NCBI GenBank assembly: GCA_016288775.1
Contig: JAEELG010000078.1
Coordinates: forward strand, 1 to 64,000
DNA from: Bacteroidales bacterium
Lineage (GTDB): Bacteria > Bacteroidota > Bacteroidia > Bacteroidales > UBA932
DNA length: 64,000 nt
Reading direction: 5' to 3'
This document shows, piece by piece, positions 37,237 through 47,360 of this stretch (position 1 is its first letter; each line of letters starts with the position of its first letter). The translations under genes and the position numbers were made by a program. The notes under the pieces were generated by a model. The model saw nothing but the letters and a program-made list of their open reading frames with translations, was not told the DNA's origin and did not search any database.

Positions 37237-39174
37237 TTAGTTTGCAAGGGTAGTGCCTTCTGCAGAACCGGTACTTGCCGAGCCCTGAGTGAGGGTGCCG
37301 AGGTTGTCGGCGGTGAGTTTGGTTCCGTTGACGCTGCCACCTGCCTTGCAGCCGGAGAGCTTGCCGAGGTTGAAACCTGCGATCGCTCCGACCATCGCGG
37401 TGTTACCGCAGGTAATGGCTCCGACGTTCTTGTCGCCGGTTACCGTAACGGTGGTCACGTCGCTCTTACCGGGATAACGGCCCGCGTTGGCGACCACGCC
37501 GCCAGCGCAGCTCTTGGCATCGTCGGAGGTCTTGCAGCTGACTGCACCCTCGTTGACATTGTCCTTCATCACCACGTCGGTGACGATGGCCATTGCCATG
37601 ATTCCGCCCGAGAATGCTTCGCCGTCGGCCTTGTTCTCGATGGAGACAGCACCCTTGTTGGTGTTGCCTGAGACCTCGATGTCGAGGCAGCCGATGCCGA
37701 TGATGCCAGCTGCAGTAAGGCGATTTGCATGGCTCGTGGTGTTCTCTACCTTGATGGTAATCTTACCGGTATTGGTATTGCCTACGACATAGTTGCGGCG
37801 CTGATTGCCTTCGGCGTCCTTGGAATCCTTCTCCTGAAGTCCCACTATGCCGGAAGCGGTCTCCCAGTTGGCGTTGGGTTCCGCCTGGTTGATGGTAACG
37901 TCTCCGCTGTTGGTACAGCCTTCGACACGGCCGCCGGAATTGAGGGTACCGAGGATACCGGCAACGCGGCTAGCCTGCAGGAGGTTGGAGGAAATGGCTC
38001 CGCTGTTCTTACAGTTCATGATCTTGGTGCCGTTGTAGTAAACTCCGCCGATACCGCCGATAGCCATCCAGGTGCTGGGAGCTTCAGCCTGCTCATAAGA
38101 GACGGCGCCCTTGTTCTCGCAGTTCTCGAAGAGCACTTCGCCGTTGGTACGGCCGCAGATACCGCCGATCATGATAACTTTCTTGACGGGGAGATTGACA
38201 ACGAGGTCGGCCGCATTGACGCAGTTGACGACCTTGATTTCGTTGGCCTGGGCAAAACCTATGATACCGCCGATGGAAGTCTCTTGGGTAATCTCTCCGA
38301 CCGCGTTGATTGTAGCATGGTTGACACAGTCGGTAATGGTGGAAGCAACGGAGCTGTTACCCACAAGTCCGCCGATACCCACACGGGCGCCAGGATCTGC
38401 ATTGGCCTCGAAGCTGACGGGGATAAAGTTCTCCACCTTCTCCAGAGTTCCCATATTGTCTGCTACGAGTCCGGTGTGGTTGCCGCCCTTGCCCGCTGCG
38501 GGCTTGATGGCACTCTTGCCGTCGTAATCCTTGCCGTCCTTGGAGCCGAACACGATGTTCTTGATGATTCCTGCGTTGCTGAGCACGAGGCCGGTCTTGG
38601 CATCGGTGCACTCGACTACAAGGTTGTAAATCTTATGGCCTTTACCGTCAAGGACGCCGGCGAAGGAGCTAACCCCGTCGACAACGGTGCCGCCGCAGTC
38701 GATGTCGGCTTCGATGGTCCATTCATCCTCTGCGGTCATGCTGGGAGCGGCCTTGAAGAAATCAGCGAGCTCGGCTGCTGTCTTGATGACATTGCCCTGG
38801 GGCTCCGGTGGATTGGGGTTGGTGTCATCGGGCTTGGAGGCCTGGGCTACGAGCAGCTCGGCCTTGGCGGTACCGTCTTCGCTCTTGAAGACCACTTTGG
38901 CCTCGCGTGCTTCGCCGGCATTCTCTGCGGCGATGACGGAAACGTTGGTGTTGCCGTTGCCGGAGACGGGGGCTACAGTAACCCATCCCTGGGCCTCTGC
39001 GGTCCAGGCGCAATTAGCTTCGAGGCTGACGGACTGGGTGCCGCCGGTGTACTCGAAAGTTAAGGACTTCGTTTTGAGGTCGAGACTCTGAACGGGCTTT
39101 ACCGGGTCAGGCTTCTCACAAGCGGCAAGCGCAAGCACTGCCACTGAAGCGATAAAAAAGGATTTGATTTTCAT
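37237..39174 (-). CDS. Lipoprotein with BACON domain and GLUG-like beta-helical repeats
   Basis: LALAAC lipobox; LTFEYTGGTQSVSLEANCAWTAEA..WVTVAPVSGNGNTNVSV; repeated GxxxxNxGxI units. Confidence 0.82.
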   Translation of the reverse strand: MKIKSFFIASVAVLALAACEKPDPVKPVQSLDLKTKSLTFEYTGGTQSVSLEANCAWTAEAQGWVTVAPVSGNGNTNVSVIAAENAGEAREAKVVFKSEDGTAKAELLVAQASKPDDTNPNPPEPQGNVIKTAAELADFFKAAPSMTAEDEWTIEADIDCGGTVVDGVSSFAGVLDGKGHKIYNLVVECTDAKTGLVLSNAGIIKNIVFGSKDGKDYDGKSAIKPAAGKGGNHTGLVADNMGTLEKVENFIPVSFEANADPGARVGIGGLVGNSSVASTITDCVNHATINAVGEITQETSIGGIIGFAQANEIKVVNCVNAADLVVNLPVKKVIMIGGICGRTNGEVLFENCENKGAVSYEQAEAPSTWMAIGGIGGVYYNGTKIMNCKNSGAISSNLLQASRVAGILGTLNSGGRVEGCTNSGDVTINQAEPNANWETASGIVGLQEKDSKDAEGNQRRNYVVGNTNTGKITIKVENTTSHANRLTAAGIIGIGCLDIEVSGNTNKGAVSIENKADGEAFSGGIMAMAIVTDVVMKDNVNEGAVSCKTSDDAKSCAGGVVANAGRYPGKSDVTTVTVTGDKNVGAITCGNTAMVGAIAGFNLGKLSGCKAGGSVNGTKLTADNLGTLTQGSASTGSAEGTTLAN

Positions 39175-39191
39175 AATGCTATTGATTAAAG

Positions 39192-40151
39192 TTAGATTTT
39201 GTTGGCTTGCTTAAGACGCTTCAGCATCCAGTCGGGATAATTGGTACAGATGAAGCGGAGCTGATCGTAGTTGCTTATGTAGTAGTTGATTGCATCTTCG
39301 GAATAAACGGCATTACCGTCTCCGGAGGCCTTGTCGATGTTGAACACGCTGAATTCCATTCCAGCATCCTTGAATTCCTTGATGGTGTGAGTGCCGCTGC
39401 CGTAGTCTTTCATGGCGCTCACGGCGGACAGATTTGCCCAGTTGTAACCCATGGCCTTGTGCGAAGCGGGGCCCTTGTTGGCCATCCAGCCAACAGGGAT
39501 TCCATAGGCGACCATGCATGCGGAGGCGGAACGGGCGACCGTCTCGTTGCCGGTACAGATGAACTCGCAGAACTTTTCGGCCTTGCGTTCCTTGATAATT
39601 TCGCAGGCACGCTGGACGGCCTTGATCGGATAAGCCGTAAGGTTGCCGTCGAGATTCTTGATATCCAGGCACAACTTGGTGCAGTTGCCTTCTACCTGTA
39701 CTATATCAAGAAAGTCTTCCAGAATCGGTATGGTCTCACCATTCTTCAACATCCCGGCCTTTCGTATCTCGGCAAGGGTATGCTCCCAGGGCCTGAGGCC
39801 GTTGATATAGTAGGTATCTGTGGCATGGCCGATGATAACGTTGTTATCTTTGGTCCAATAGATATCGCACTCCATGGCATAGCACTTGAGCGACATCGTG
39901 TACTTGAGGCCGGCACGTGAGTTGTCGGGACAGCCAGACTCACGCGCTCCCCCGCGATGGGCAACGACCCTGTTGCTGCAGGCGGCCGGTTCAGTCACGG
40001 TCCCGGACTCACCAGGCTCGGGTTCCGGCTCGGGTTCCGGCACATCGATAGGCTTGGGCTGGGGAATATCGGGTTTCTCGCAGGAGAGCACGGCCGCGGC
40101 CGAAACCGCGACCAGTGCCGCTGCAAGAAGTGTTTTGAAAGCCTTGTTCAT
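39192..40151 (-). CDS. Secreted lipoprotein glycerophosphodiester phosphodiesterase (GDPD)
   Basis: Lipobox VLSC; VVAHRGGARESGCPDNSRAGLKY ... MECDIYWTKDNNVIIGHATD. Confidence 0.9.
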   Translation of the reverse strand: MNKAFKTLLAAALVAVSAAAVLSCEKPDIPQPKPIDVPEPEPEPEPGESGTVTEPAACSNRVVAHRGGARESGCPDNSRAGLKYTMSLKCYAMECDIYWTKDNNVIIGHATDTYYINGLRPWEHTLAEIRKAGMLKNGETIPILEDFLDIVQVEGNCTKLCLDIKNLDGNLTAYPIKAVQRACEIIKERKAEKFCEFICTGNETVARSASACMVAYGIPVGWMANKGPASHKAMGYNWANLSAVSAMKDYGSGTHTIKEFKDAGMEFSVFNIDKASGDGNAVYSEDAINYYISNYDQLRFICTNYPDWMLKRLKQANKI

Positions 40152-40576
40152 TATTTGGCGTTCTGGTTGATCGTATAGGTCACTGACGCTCCGTTGGCAA
40201 CGGTGAAGCGAAGCACTGCGCTGCGTTTCTTATTGCTGAGATTGGCGGACACGGTGCATTCTATGCCCTTCTGGACCACGTCTGTGTCGTCACCTGCGTA
40301 AGTTCCGGTAAAGTGGGTGGTGATATCTTTGGTCGATACCGACACCCATGCGGGGTCGCCGTCGACGGAAACCGTCCAGTCCACATTGAGGTTCAGACCC
40401 TGGTGAACGATGACTACGGCCTCGAACACTCCTCCGGATACGGGGATGTTGCCGGGCTCCGGAGTCAGCGACATGCGGACGCTGTTGGTGTCGGCACCGT
40501 CGGGGATGAGGTTCTTGTCGCAAGACACCGCACTGAAACAAAGGGCTGCAAACAGTATTGCAAAAATCTTTTTCAT
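40151..40576 (-). CDS. Small BACON-like lipoprotein
   Basis: MKKIFAILFAALCFSAVSC lipobox; VSGGVFEAVVIVHQGLNLNVDWTVSVDGDPAWVSVS. Confidence 0.78.
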   Translation of the reverse strand: MKKIFAILFAALCFSAVSCDKNLIPDGADTNSVRMSLTPEPGNIPVSGGVFEAVVIVHQGLNLNVDWTVSVDGDPAWVSVSTKDITTHFTGTYAGDDTDVVQKGIECTVSANLSNKKRSAVLRFTVANGASVTYTINQNAK

Positions 40577-40596
40577 ATGCTCATGCAATTTAACGG

Positions 40597-42099
40597 TTAA
40601 GACCATCCTTCAATCTGGTGTAGATTGGAGTTCTTGTTGATGGAACTCTGAGGTATGGGCCACAGGAGTATGTTGGGATTCTTGGCCCTCATGGACTCGA
40701 AGGTCTGTCCGGGAATCTCGGAGTTGGGCTCCATCTGCCAGATCTTGCCGGTACGGATAAGCGCCCACCAGATCATACCCTCGGCGGGGAACTCGAGGAA
40801 GTACTCTTTCACAATGTTGTTGAGCACGTCCGCGGGGGCTGTGCTGGTGTAGTAATCATCCTTTCCGTAGGCACGCTTGGCGATGAGGTTGAGGCTCTTG
40901 TTGGCGCCTGCATAGTCCTTCTTGTAATACTTGAGTTCGGCGTCGAGCATTACCACGTAGCCATAGCGGTAATAGATAAGGTCGTTGTCCTGGACCACGG
41001 GATTCTTTGACATATCTCCGAGGAGCTTGTTGCACCAGCTGATCTCATGCTTGTCGGCGGCGGAAGAATAATTGCCGTATCCCAGATTGGTCTTGACACG
41101 GGTGTCGCCATTCTTCTGGCTATCCTTGAGTATGTCCATGAAACTCCGGGAATAGTTCCACCACTGGGTGGATGAGATGGGTACCGGACTGTTGCGGTAT
41201 GCGCTGGCGATGGCGTTGCTCGGATGGCAGAAGAATATCTGGTAGCCGCCGGTATCGGAAGCGCTGAGAGCCAGGGAGAAGATGATTTCGTTGTTCTTCT
41301 TCTGGGAACGGTCGAACACCTTGGCATAGTCGATGAGGCGGCTTCCGGAAATGCCGATGGCCTTGAGGGCCTGTTCTGCCATGTCGAGATACTCGGAACC
41401 GCCGTTCTGGGTTGCGAACATCCACAGGGCGTAATCGGCCTTGAGGGTGTTTAAAGCATCCTTGGTTCCGAAATACTTCTCGCTGCCGAGTTTGTCGGCG
41501 AGGGATTCGCACTTCTCGATGTCGGATTTCACCTGGGCGTAAACCTCAGCGGCGGTCTTCTGCTTGGGATAGCACTCCTCCTGCGTGGTTGACTCCACGG
41601 GAAGCAGGTTCACGGGAACCTCGCCCCATACGCGGGCAGCATGGAAATAGCAATAAGCGCGGGCGAAGTATGCCTGGGCCAGGGCCCAGTCGAGCCTGTC
41701 CTGGGAAGCATTGCACTCAGGGCCGTGCTTGATGACCGCATTGGCCTGGTCTATGGCCGAATACAGGCCGCCCCAGCCTATTGTATTGGAAGGATTCAGA
41801 GTGTTGTGGCGGCAGGCAATCTTGAAATTGTCCACTGCGTGGCTTTCCTGGGAAGGTCCCCACATGTAGTCGCCGACCCTGAGTTCCCCGAAGTAGAAAA
41901 CGTTGCACTCCGAAGCGGAGAAATACGACTGGAGGCGCTTGTAGATACCCGGGACGGACTGCTCAAGGTCGGAGGCGTCCTTCCACATATTGCTTACCGA
42001 CAAGGCATTGTCGTAAGGAATATCGAGGTCCTTGTGGCAGGCGCTGAAAACCGCACTGCAGATGATAAGAAGGCAGAATGATTTGAGTATGTTTTTCAT
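40597..42099 (-). CDS. SusD/RagB-family lipoprotein
   Basis: C-terminal EYFLEFPAEGMIWWALIRTGKI and LLWPIPQSSINKNSNLHQIEGW; lipobox SAC. Confidence 0.92.
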   Translation of the reverse strand: MKNILKSFCLLIICSAVFSACHKDLDIPYDNALSVSNMWKDASDLEQSVPGIYKRLQSYFSASECNVFYFGELRVGDYMWGPSQESHAVDNFKIACRHNTLNPSNTIGWGGLYSAIDQANAVIKHGPECNASQDRLDWALAQAYFARAYCYFHAARVWGEVPVNLLPVESTTQEECYPKQKTAAEVYAQVKSDIEKCESLADKLGSEKYFGTKDALNTLKADYALWMFATQNGGSEYLDMAEQALKAIGISGSRLIDYAKVFDRSQKKNNEIIFSLALSASDTGGYQIFFCHPSNAIASAYRNSPVPISSTQWWNYSRSFMDILKDSQKNGDTRVKTNLGYGNYSSAADKHEISWCNKLLGDMSKNPVVQDNDLIYYRYGYVVMLDAELKYYKKDYAGANKSLNLIAKRAYGKDDYYTSTAPADVLNNIVKEYFLEFPAEGMIWWALIRTGKIWQMEPNSEIPGQTFESMRAKNPNILLWPIPQSSINKNSNLHQIEGWS

Positions 42100-42112
42100 A
42101 ACCGTGTCCTCC

Positions 42113-45100
42113 TTAGAATGTTAACTTAAGATTGAACAGCACCTTGCGGGCGGCGGGCATGATGTTCGAGGTGGCACTGCCCATCTGCACGGAAGAATAC
42201 TGATTGGAATCGGAATCGGAGCTGATACCGGTCTCGGGGCTGATGGCGCCGCTCAGACGGGTGAAGTACCAGAGAGTGTTGCCGGTGACGCCGACGCTGA
42301 TCTTCTTCATGAATACGCTCTTGGCCCAGTTGTCGGGCAGGTCGTAGTAGAGTGATGCGTCACGCAGGCAGAGATAGTCGGCCCTCTCCACGTTGAAGCT
42401 GGAGCAGCGCGAGTAGTTACGGTTACCGAAGTCGGCGTCGTTGGGGAAGAAGCGGGCGAAATAGTTGCCATCCGCCTGGTCGCCGGGCTTGCGCCAGCAC
42501 TGCGCCACCAGATTGACATCTACGTTGGAGTTGCTGTAACCCAGGGTATTCTGGATCATACGGGTCTTCATATAATTGTAGATGCTGTGTCCCAGACCAT
42601 AGTCGAAATAGACGTTGAATGTGAGGCGGTTCCAGCGTATGGTGTTGTTGATACCGCCGGTCGAGTGAGGCATGACGTTACCCAGCAGGAACAAGTCAGT
42701 GCCGTCAATCTGCTCGGAGCCGTCGGCTGCCTTGGCTGTGCCGTAACGGTTCACCCATTCGAAGTCTCCGGCATCCTTGCGACCCTGGATGGACAGGCCG
42801 TCGCTGCGGCGGTAACCGTGAGACTGGGAATCGTAATAGGCTGCCGCGGCCTCCTCGTCAGTCTGCAGGATGCCTGCGACCTGGTAGCCCCAGATCCTTC
42901 CCAAAGGCTCGCCCACCGCAGTGCCGCCGAAGCGGTAACCGGTGGCGGTGGCTGTGCCGCCGATACGCCAGCCATAGATCGGCTCGCCGTTTGCGTCGGT
43001 CATAAGGTTACCGTCCATATCCTTGAGCTGGTACTTGTATTCGTCGGGCAGAGACAGGACAACGTTTCTGGAGAGCGAGTAGGTGAAGTCTGTCTCCCAT
43101 GAGAAGTTCTTCTTCTGGACGTTCACGGTGTGCAGCTCAAACTCGGCGCCCCAGAAGCGCACACTGCCCACGTTGGCGTTCACGCTGCCGAACTGGCCGG
43201 TGTCGGGAAGGGTGATGGAATAGATAAGGTCGCTGGTGACCTTGTCGTAGTAGTCGGCCACGATGCGTACGCGGTCCTTGAACAGGCCCACGTCGACGCC
43301 GAGGTCGAGCTGGGTGGTGGTCTCCCACTTGAGGCCGGAGTTCACCATCTTGGAAGGAAGCAGCACGTTGTAGGTGTCGTAGGTGCTCTGCGAATATGCT
43401 CCCAGAGGATCGGTACGTGCGATGTTGTTGTTACCGGTCTGGCCGTAGGAAGCACGAAGCTTGAGCATGTTCACCTTGTCCTTGGCGGACTTGAAGAAGT
43501 TCTCCTCGCTGATCACCCATGCCGCCGATACGGAAGGGAAATAGCCCCACTTGTTCTCGCCCAGGAAGAGCGAGGAACCGTCGGCGCGGAACGTGGCGGA
43601 AAGGATGTACTTGTCGGCGAAGTTATAACCGATACGGCCGAAGTACGAAATCAGGGCGGTTTCGTAGTCCTGGTTGCTCATGCTCATGGTACCTGCGGTA
43701 TTGGATCCGCCGGAGCCGAGCATAGGCACCTTGTCGGAAAGGGAGCCGGAGTTGGCTGCATTCAGGTACCAGTAGTGCCACTTGGACCAGTCGTAACCGG
43801 CAGTGCCGCTGATGCGGTGCTTGCCGAAGGACTTGTCGGCGGTCAGGTAGGCCTGGAAGTTCTGGCGCTGGGTCTGGGTGCGGGTTTCGGTGGTGCTGCG
43901 GTTGGTGGACACGAAGTTCACGCTGCCGTTGACTTCACCCTTGGTGTAGTAGCTTCCGCGGTAGCTGTTGTCGTACATGGCATACTGTGCGGTACCGGTG
44001 AGCCAGTCGGTGATCTGGGCCTTCAGGTTGATGCTTCCCATGAACTTCTGGCGCTGGGTCTCGCGGTCGTAGAAGGTCTCGTAGAACTCTGCGGTCTGCT
44101 GGTTCTTGTTGGTACCGCCGGTGGCGAAGGTGCCGTCGGGGTACTTGCCGATATGCGTAGGAGACATCATGATACCGCGTCCGAGGACCGTGAAGTAGTC
44201 GTTGGTCATCGGGTTCTTGACACCGTTGGAATAGTCGAATGTGGTGCCGGCGGTAAGCCACTTGGTGACGTTGAACGAAGTGTTGCCGTGCATCGTGAAG
44301 TTATTATAGGCGCTCATCGCCACCATTCCGTCGTCTCCGAGGTAGCCGATGGAAGCCGCATATTTGACGTCCTTGTTGCCGCCGTTGACACCGACATACT
44401 GCCGGTGATAGAGCGAAGGATGGTACCACTCGCTCTGCCAGTCGTGGTCGGTGTAGATGATGGTCTTGGTGGGATCGATGGGGTCGGGCATTGAAAGATA
44501 GCCGTCCGGCACGCTCTCCCCTGCCGCAAGATAGCGGGTGGAGTAGGTTGAGCTGGTCTCTGTGTTTCCTACGCCCGGGCCGTTGGCACCGTTGAGCACG
44601 AGAGCGGCATCCGGCCCCTGGAATGCGGCGGGACGGATGATGGTAAGGAACTCGGTGGCGTTGGCGAGCTTCCAGGTGCGGGCCGGTGATGTGAATCCGA
44701 CCTGCGAGTCGAACACCACCTGGGGCTGCTTGAAGGAGTTGCCCTTCTTGGTGGTCACCAGGATAACGCCGTTGGATGCACGGCTTCCGTAGATGGCCGC
44801 CGAAGCAGCATCCTTGAGCACTTCGATAGACTCGATGTCGTTGGGGTTGAGGTCGTCGATGCCGCGCTCAACGCCGTCCACGAGGAACAGAGGGTCGTTG
44901 CTACGGTTGATGGACGAACCGCCTCGGATGAGGAAACGGGGGCTCTCACCCGGGAGGTTGTTGTTGGATGCGATGCGGAGGCCGGTGACCTTGCCCTTGA
45001 GGGCGTCGCCCACCGTGGATACAGGAGCATCCATGAGCTTGTCGCCGTCAACCTTGGAGATTGCTGTACTCAGGGTCTTGCGCGACTGGGTACCGTAGCC

Positions 45101-45697
45101 AACCACCACGACGTCGTCGAGGAGCGTAGTGTCATCGGCCAGGGTAACGTTGACCACCTGGCGTCCGGCAACCGGAACGTCCTGGGTAGTAAAGCCGATG
45201 AATGACACCTCGAGGGTCTGGTCGGGCGCCACGGAGATGGAATAGCGGCCCGATGCGTCCGTAGTCGTGCCCTTGGTGGTGCCCTTTACCAGGACGCCAG
45301 CCCCGGGCAGAGGCTCACCGTTGGCATCGACCACACGGCCGCTGACAACCTGGGCCTTATCCTGGGACTGCGGCTCGGCGGTGAGTACAACCGTGCGGTT
45401 CACCACCTTCCAGTTGATTCCCTTGCCGCTGAAAGCGTTCGACAGGATGGACTCCAGAGAGGTCTGTTTTTGTTTGATGGAGATATTTCCCAGAGGTTTG
45501 GACGCTATGTCCGTCTCGTAGGAAAACAGCACGCCCGTCTGCCCGGTCAAGGCAGATGTGAACGAGCTGACCGTGGCTCCCGGAATGGATATGTCCACGT
45601 CGTAGAGCCTGCTCTGCGTCTGGGCCTCGGCCCGGGACGTCGCGAAGAGGCCCAGCAAGGCTGAGATGCAGAGAGTCAACAGAACTTTTTTTCTCAT
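42113..45697 (-). CDS. SusC/RagA-family TonB-linked outer membrane protein with STN domain
   Basis: STN domain, CarboxypepD_reg, VVVVGYGTQSRKTLSTAISKVDGDKL, plug and barrel. Confidence 0.95.
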   Translation of the reverse strand: MRKKVLLTLCISALLGLFATSRAEAQTQSRLYDVDISIPGATVSSFTSALTGQTGVLFSYETDIASKPLGNISIKQKQTSLESILSNAFSGKGINWKVVNRTVVLTAEPQSQDKAQVVSGRVVDANGEPLPGAGVLVKGTTKGTTTDASGRYSISVAPDQTLEVSFIGFTTQDVPVAGRQVVNVTLADDTTLLDDVVVVGYGTQSRKTLSTAISKVDGDKLMDAPVSTVGDALKGKVTGLRIASNNNLPGESPRFLIRGGSSINRSNDPLFLVDGVERGIDDLNPNDIESIEVLKDAASAAIYGSRASNGVILVTTKKGNSFKQPQVVFDSQVGFTSPARTWKLANATEFLTIIRPAAFQGPDAALVLNGANGPGVGNTETSSTYSTRYLAAGESVPDGYLSMPDPIDPTKTIIYTDHDWQSEWYHPSLYHRQYVGVNGGNKDVKYAASIGYLGDDGMVAMSAYNNFTMHGNTSFNVTKWLTAGTTFDYSNGVKNPMTNDYFTVLGRGIMMSPTHIGKYPDGTFATGGTNKNQQTAEFYETFYDRETQRQKFMGSINLKAQITDWLTGTAQYAMYDNSYRGSYYTKGEVNGSVNFVSTNRSTTETRTQTQRQNFQAYLTADKSFGKHRISGTAGYDWSKWHYWYLNAANSGSLSDKVPMLGSGGSNTAGTMSMSNQDYETALISYFGRIGYNFADKYILSATFRADGSSLFLGENKWGYFPSVSAAWVISEENFFKSAKDKVNMLKLRASYGQTGNNNIARTDPLGAYSQSTYDTYNVLLPSKMVNSGLKWETTTQLDLGVDVGLFKDRVRIVADYYDKVTSDLIYSITLPDTGQFGSVNANVGSVRFWGAEFELHTVNVQKKNFSWETDFTYSLSRNVVLSLPDEYKYQLKDMDGNLMTDANGEPIYGWRIGGTATATGYRFGGTAVGEPLGRIWGYQVAGILQTDEEAAAAYYDSQSHGYRRSDGLSIQGRKDAGDFEWVNRYGTAKAADGSEQIDGTDLFLLGNVMPHSTGGINNTIRWNRLTFNVYFDYGLGHSIYNYMKTRMIQNTLGYSNSNVDVNLVAQCWRKPGDQADGNYFARFFPNDADFGNRNYSRCSSFNVERADYLCLRDASLYYDLPDNWAKSVFMKKISVGVTGNTLWYFTRLSGAISPETGISSDSDSNQYSSVQMGSATSNIMPAARKVLFNLKLTF

Positions 45698-45720
45698 AAA
45701 CAAATTGGTTAGTATTGGGA

Positions 45721-46677
45721 TTAATGGATTTCGCATTCGGCACCGGTCAGGTATTCCAGCATGGACAGCACGTCTTCAAGCGTGTCGGTCTTGAGGAATG
45801 CCAGGTTATAGCGTTTGTCGCGGTCGCCTCCCTTGCAATTTATCTTTTTCTTGTAAATGGTCGACAGGCGCGACAGTATCTGGGGCAGCGTGGCGTCGTT
45901 GATCGCCATAAGGTTGTACTTGTCCGTCACAAAAGCGGCGGCATATACGGGTTCCACCCTCATGTCTCCGGTCATGGACTTGAAGGTCGCCTTCTGGTTG
46001 GGGCTCAGGGTTACCATCGATGCACCCTCGGGAGACAGAAGGCGCACCGATCCCCTCTCCAGCACCACCTGAGATACTTCAGGAGCGGATGAGACGGAGA
46101 ACGCCGTTCCAAGCACCTTCAGGCCGATATTGCATGTGCGCACGTAGAAAGGTTTTTCTTCGTTGCGCGCCACATCGAAGTAGGCGTCGCCCTGCAGCCT
46201 GACTTCCCTCGCGCCGGGGAGCGTGCTGACATTGTAACTGATGCTCGTTCCCGGACTCAGATACACACGGGAGCCGTCGTCCAGGACCAGATGGATGGTC
46301 TCGGCAGTGCTGTTGGCAAGCTGTTCCATGGGGATCTCGGGAGCGGAGGGCTGGAAAGGCCTGACTATCATTATCACGGCAAGTACCACTGCTGCAAATG
46401 CGGCGGCAAGGGCGCCGGCCCTCCAGGCGGTCCAACGGAAAAAGCGTGGCGATGAGGCGTCGATACGGGCATTCAGCCGGGCCACCATGGCCTCGGTGTC
46501 ACGGTTAAGAGACTCTGAGGAAAGGGTTTCGTGCAGGTTATAATTAGCAACGAAAAGCGAATAGAACCGCTTGTTTTCCTCGGATCTTTCAAGCCACGAA
46601 AGCAATGCATCATTTTCGCCGTCGGTGGCGTTATGGTGAATATGCTTGATTATTAATTCTACAATTTCATCCTGCAT
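45721..46677 (-). CDS. FecR-family anti-sigma factor
   Basis: Central TM, LVLDDGSRVYLSPGTSISYN, VRLQGDAYFDVARNEEKPFYV. Confidence 0.94.
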   Translation of the reverse strand: MQDEIVELIIKHIHHNATDGENDALLSWLERSEENKRFYSLFVANYNLHETLSSESLNRDTEAMVARLNARIDASSPRFFRWTAWRAGALAAAFAAVVLAVIMIVRPFQPSAPEIPMEQLANSTAETIHLVLDDGSRVYLSPGTSISYNVSTLPGAREVRLQGDAYFDVARNEEKPFYVRTCNIGLKVLGTAFSVSSAPEVSQVVLERGSVRLLSPEGASMVTLSPNQKATFKSMTGDMRVEPVYAAAFVTDKYNLMAINDATLPQILSRLSTIYKKKINCKGGDRDKRYNLAFLKTDTLEDVLSMLEYLTGAECEIH

Positions 46678-46729
46678 ATTAATTATACAATTTGAAAAGG
46701 TAAAACACCCAACGCGGAAGCGAAAAAAA

Positions 46730-47293
46730 TCAAATGTTCGCCAGACTGGCCCGGAGTTGCTTGAGCGCAAGATACATGTGGTTCTCCACGGTGCTGAGAG
46801 AGATGCCAAGGCGCTCGCTGATTTCTTTATTGGAATAATTCTCCAGATAGCTCAGGGTAAAGACCTCGCGGCAACGCGGCGAGAGCTTAGACACCGCCTC
46901 GGCGATAAGGTCGCGAAGGTCGGCGCTGAACACGCTGCGTATCACGGGATTCCGGTCGGGAGACCAGCAGTCGCCGAGAACGGCAAGCATCCTGTCTTCG
47001 TAACTGTTGTTGAAACTCTGCAGTCTCCGGGCACGCTTGAGGTAATTCACGCAACGGTTGTAAACCGACCGGAGGAGGTATGCCTGGAGCTCTTTTTCAT
47101 TGTCGCGCAGGCGCCTGCGGTTCTGCCATACGCCGAACAGCACATCCTGGACCACGTCTTCGGCCCATAAGGGATCGACTCCGGACAGGAAAAGGCGGGC
47201 ATAAGAAACGAGCGAAACATAACGCTCACGGCAAAGCGCGTCAAACGCCCCGCGGTCCGAGTCCTTGATCAGTGTTATTAATCCGGCTTGCAT
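46730..47293 (-). CDS. RNA polymerase ECF sigma factor
   Basis: AEDVVQDVLFGVWQNRRRL; CREVFTLSYLENYSNKEISERLGISLSTVENHMYLALKQLR. Confidence 0.94.
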   Translation of the reverse strand: MQAGLITLIKDSDRGAFDALCRERYVSLVSYARLFLSGVDPLWAEDVVQDVLFGVWQNRRRLRDNEKELQAYLLRSVYNRCVNYLKRARRLQSFNNSYEDRMLAVLGDCWSPDRNPVIRSVFSADLRDLIAEAVSKLSPRCREVFTLSYLENYSNKEISERLGISLSTVENHMYLALKQLRASLANI

Positions 47294-47307
47294 GGATACG
47301 CAAATGT

Positions 47308-47345
47308 AACAAAAAAATGATGCAGTTTCAAATCCTGCATCATTT
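47308..47345 (-). terminator. Rho-independent terminator (minus strand)
   Basis: AAATGATGCAG-tttcaaatc-CTGCATCATTT with U-tract on minus; downstream of the 47361-50294 gene. Confidence 0.75.
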
Positions 47346-47360
47346 TCTTTTTCATTGCTG

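Noticed and set aside
37600-38700. GLUG-like repeats as a tandem DNA repeat array
   Set aside because: The periodicity is at protein level and diverged at DNA level; no exact tandem DNA repeats seen.
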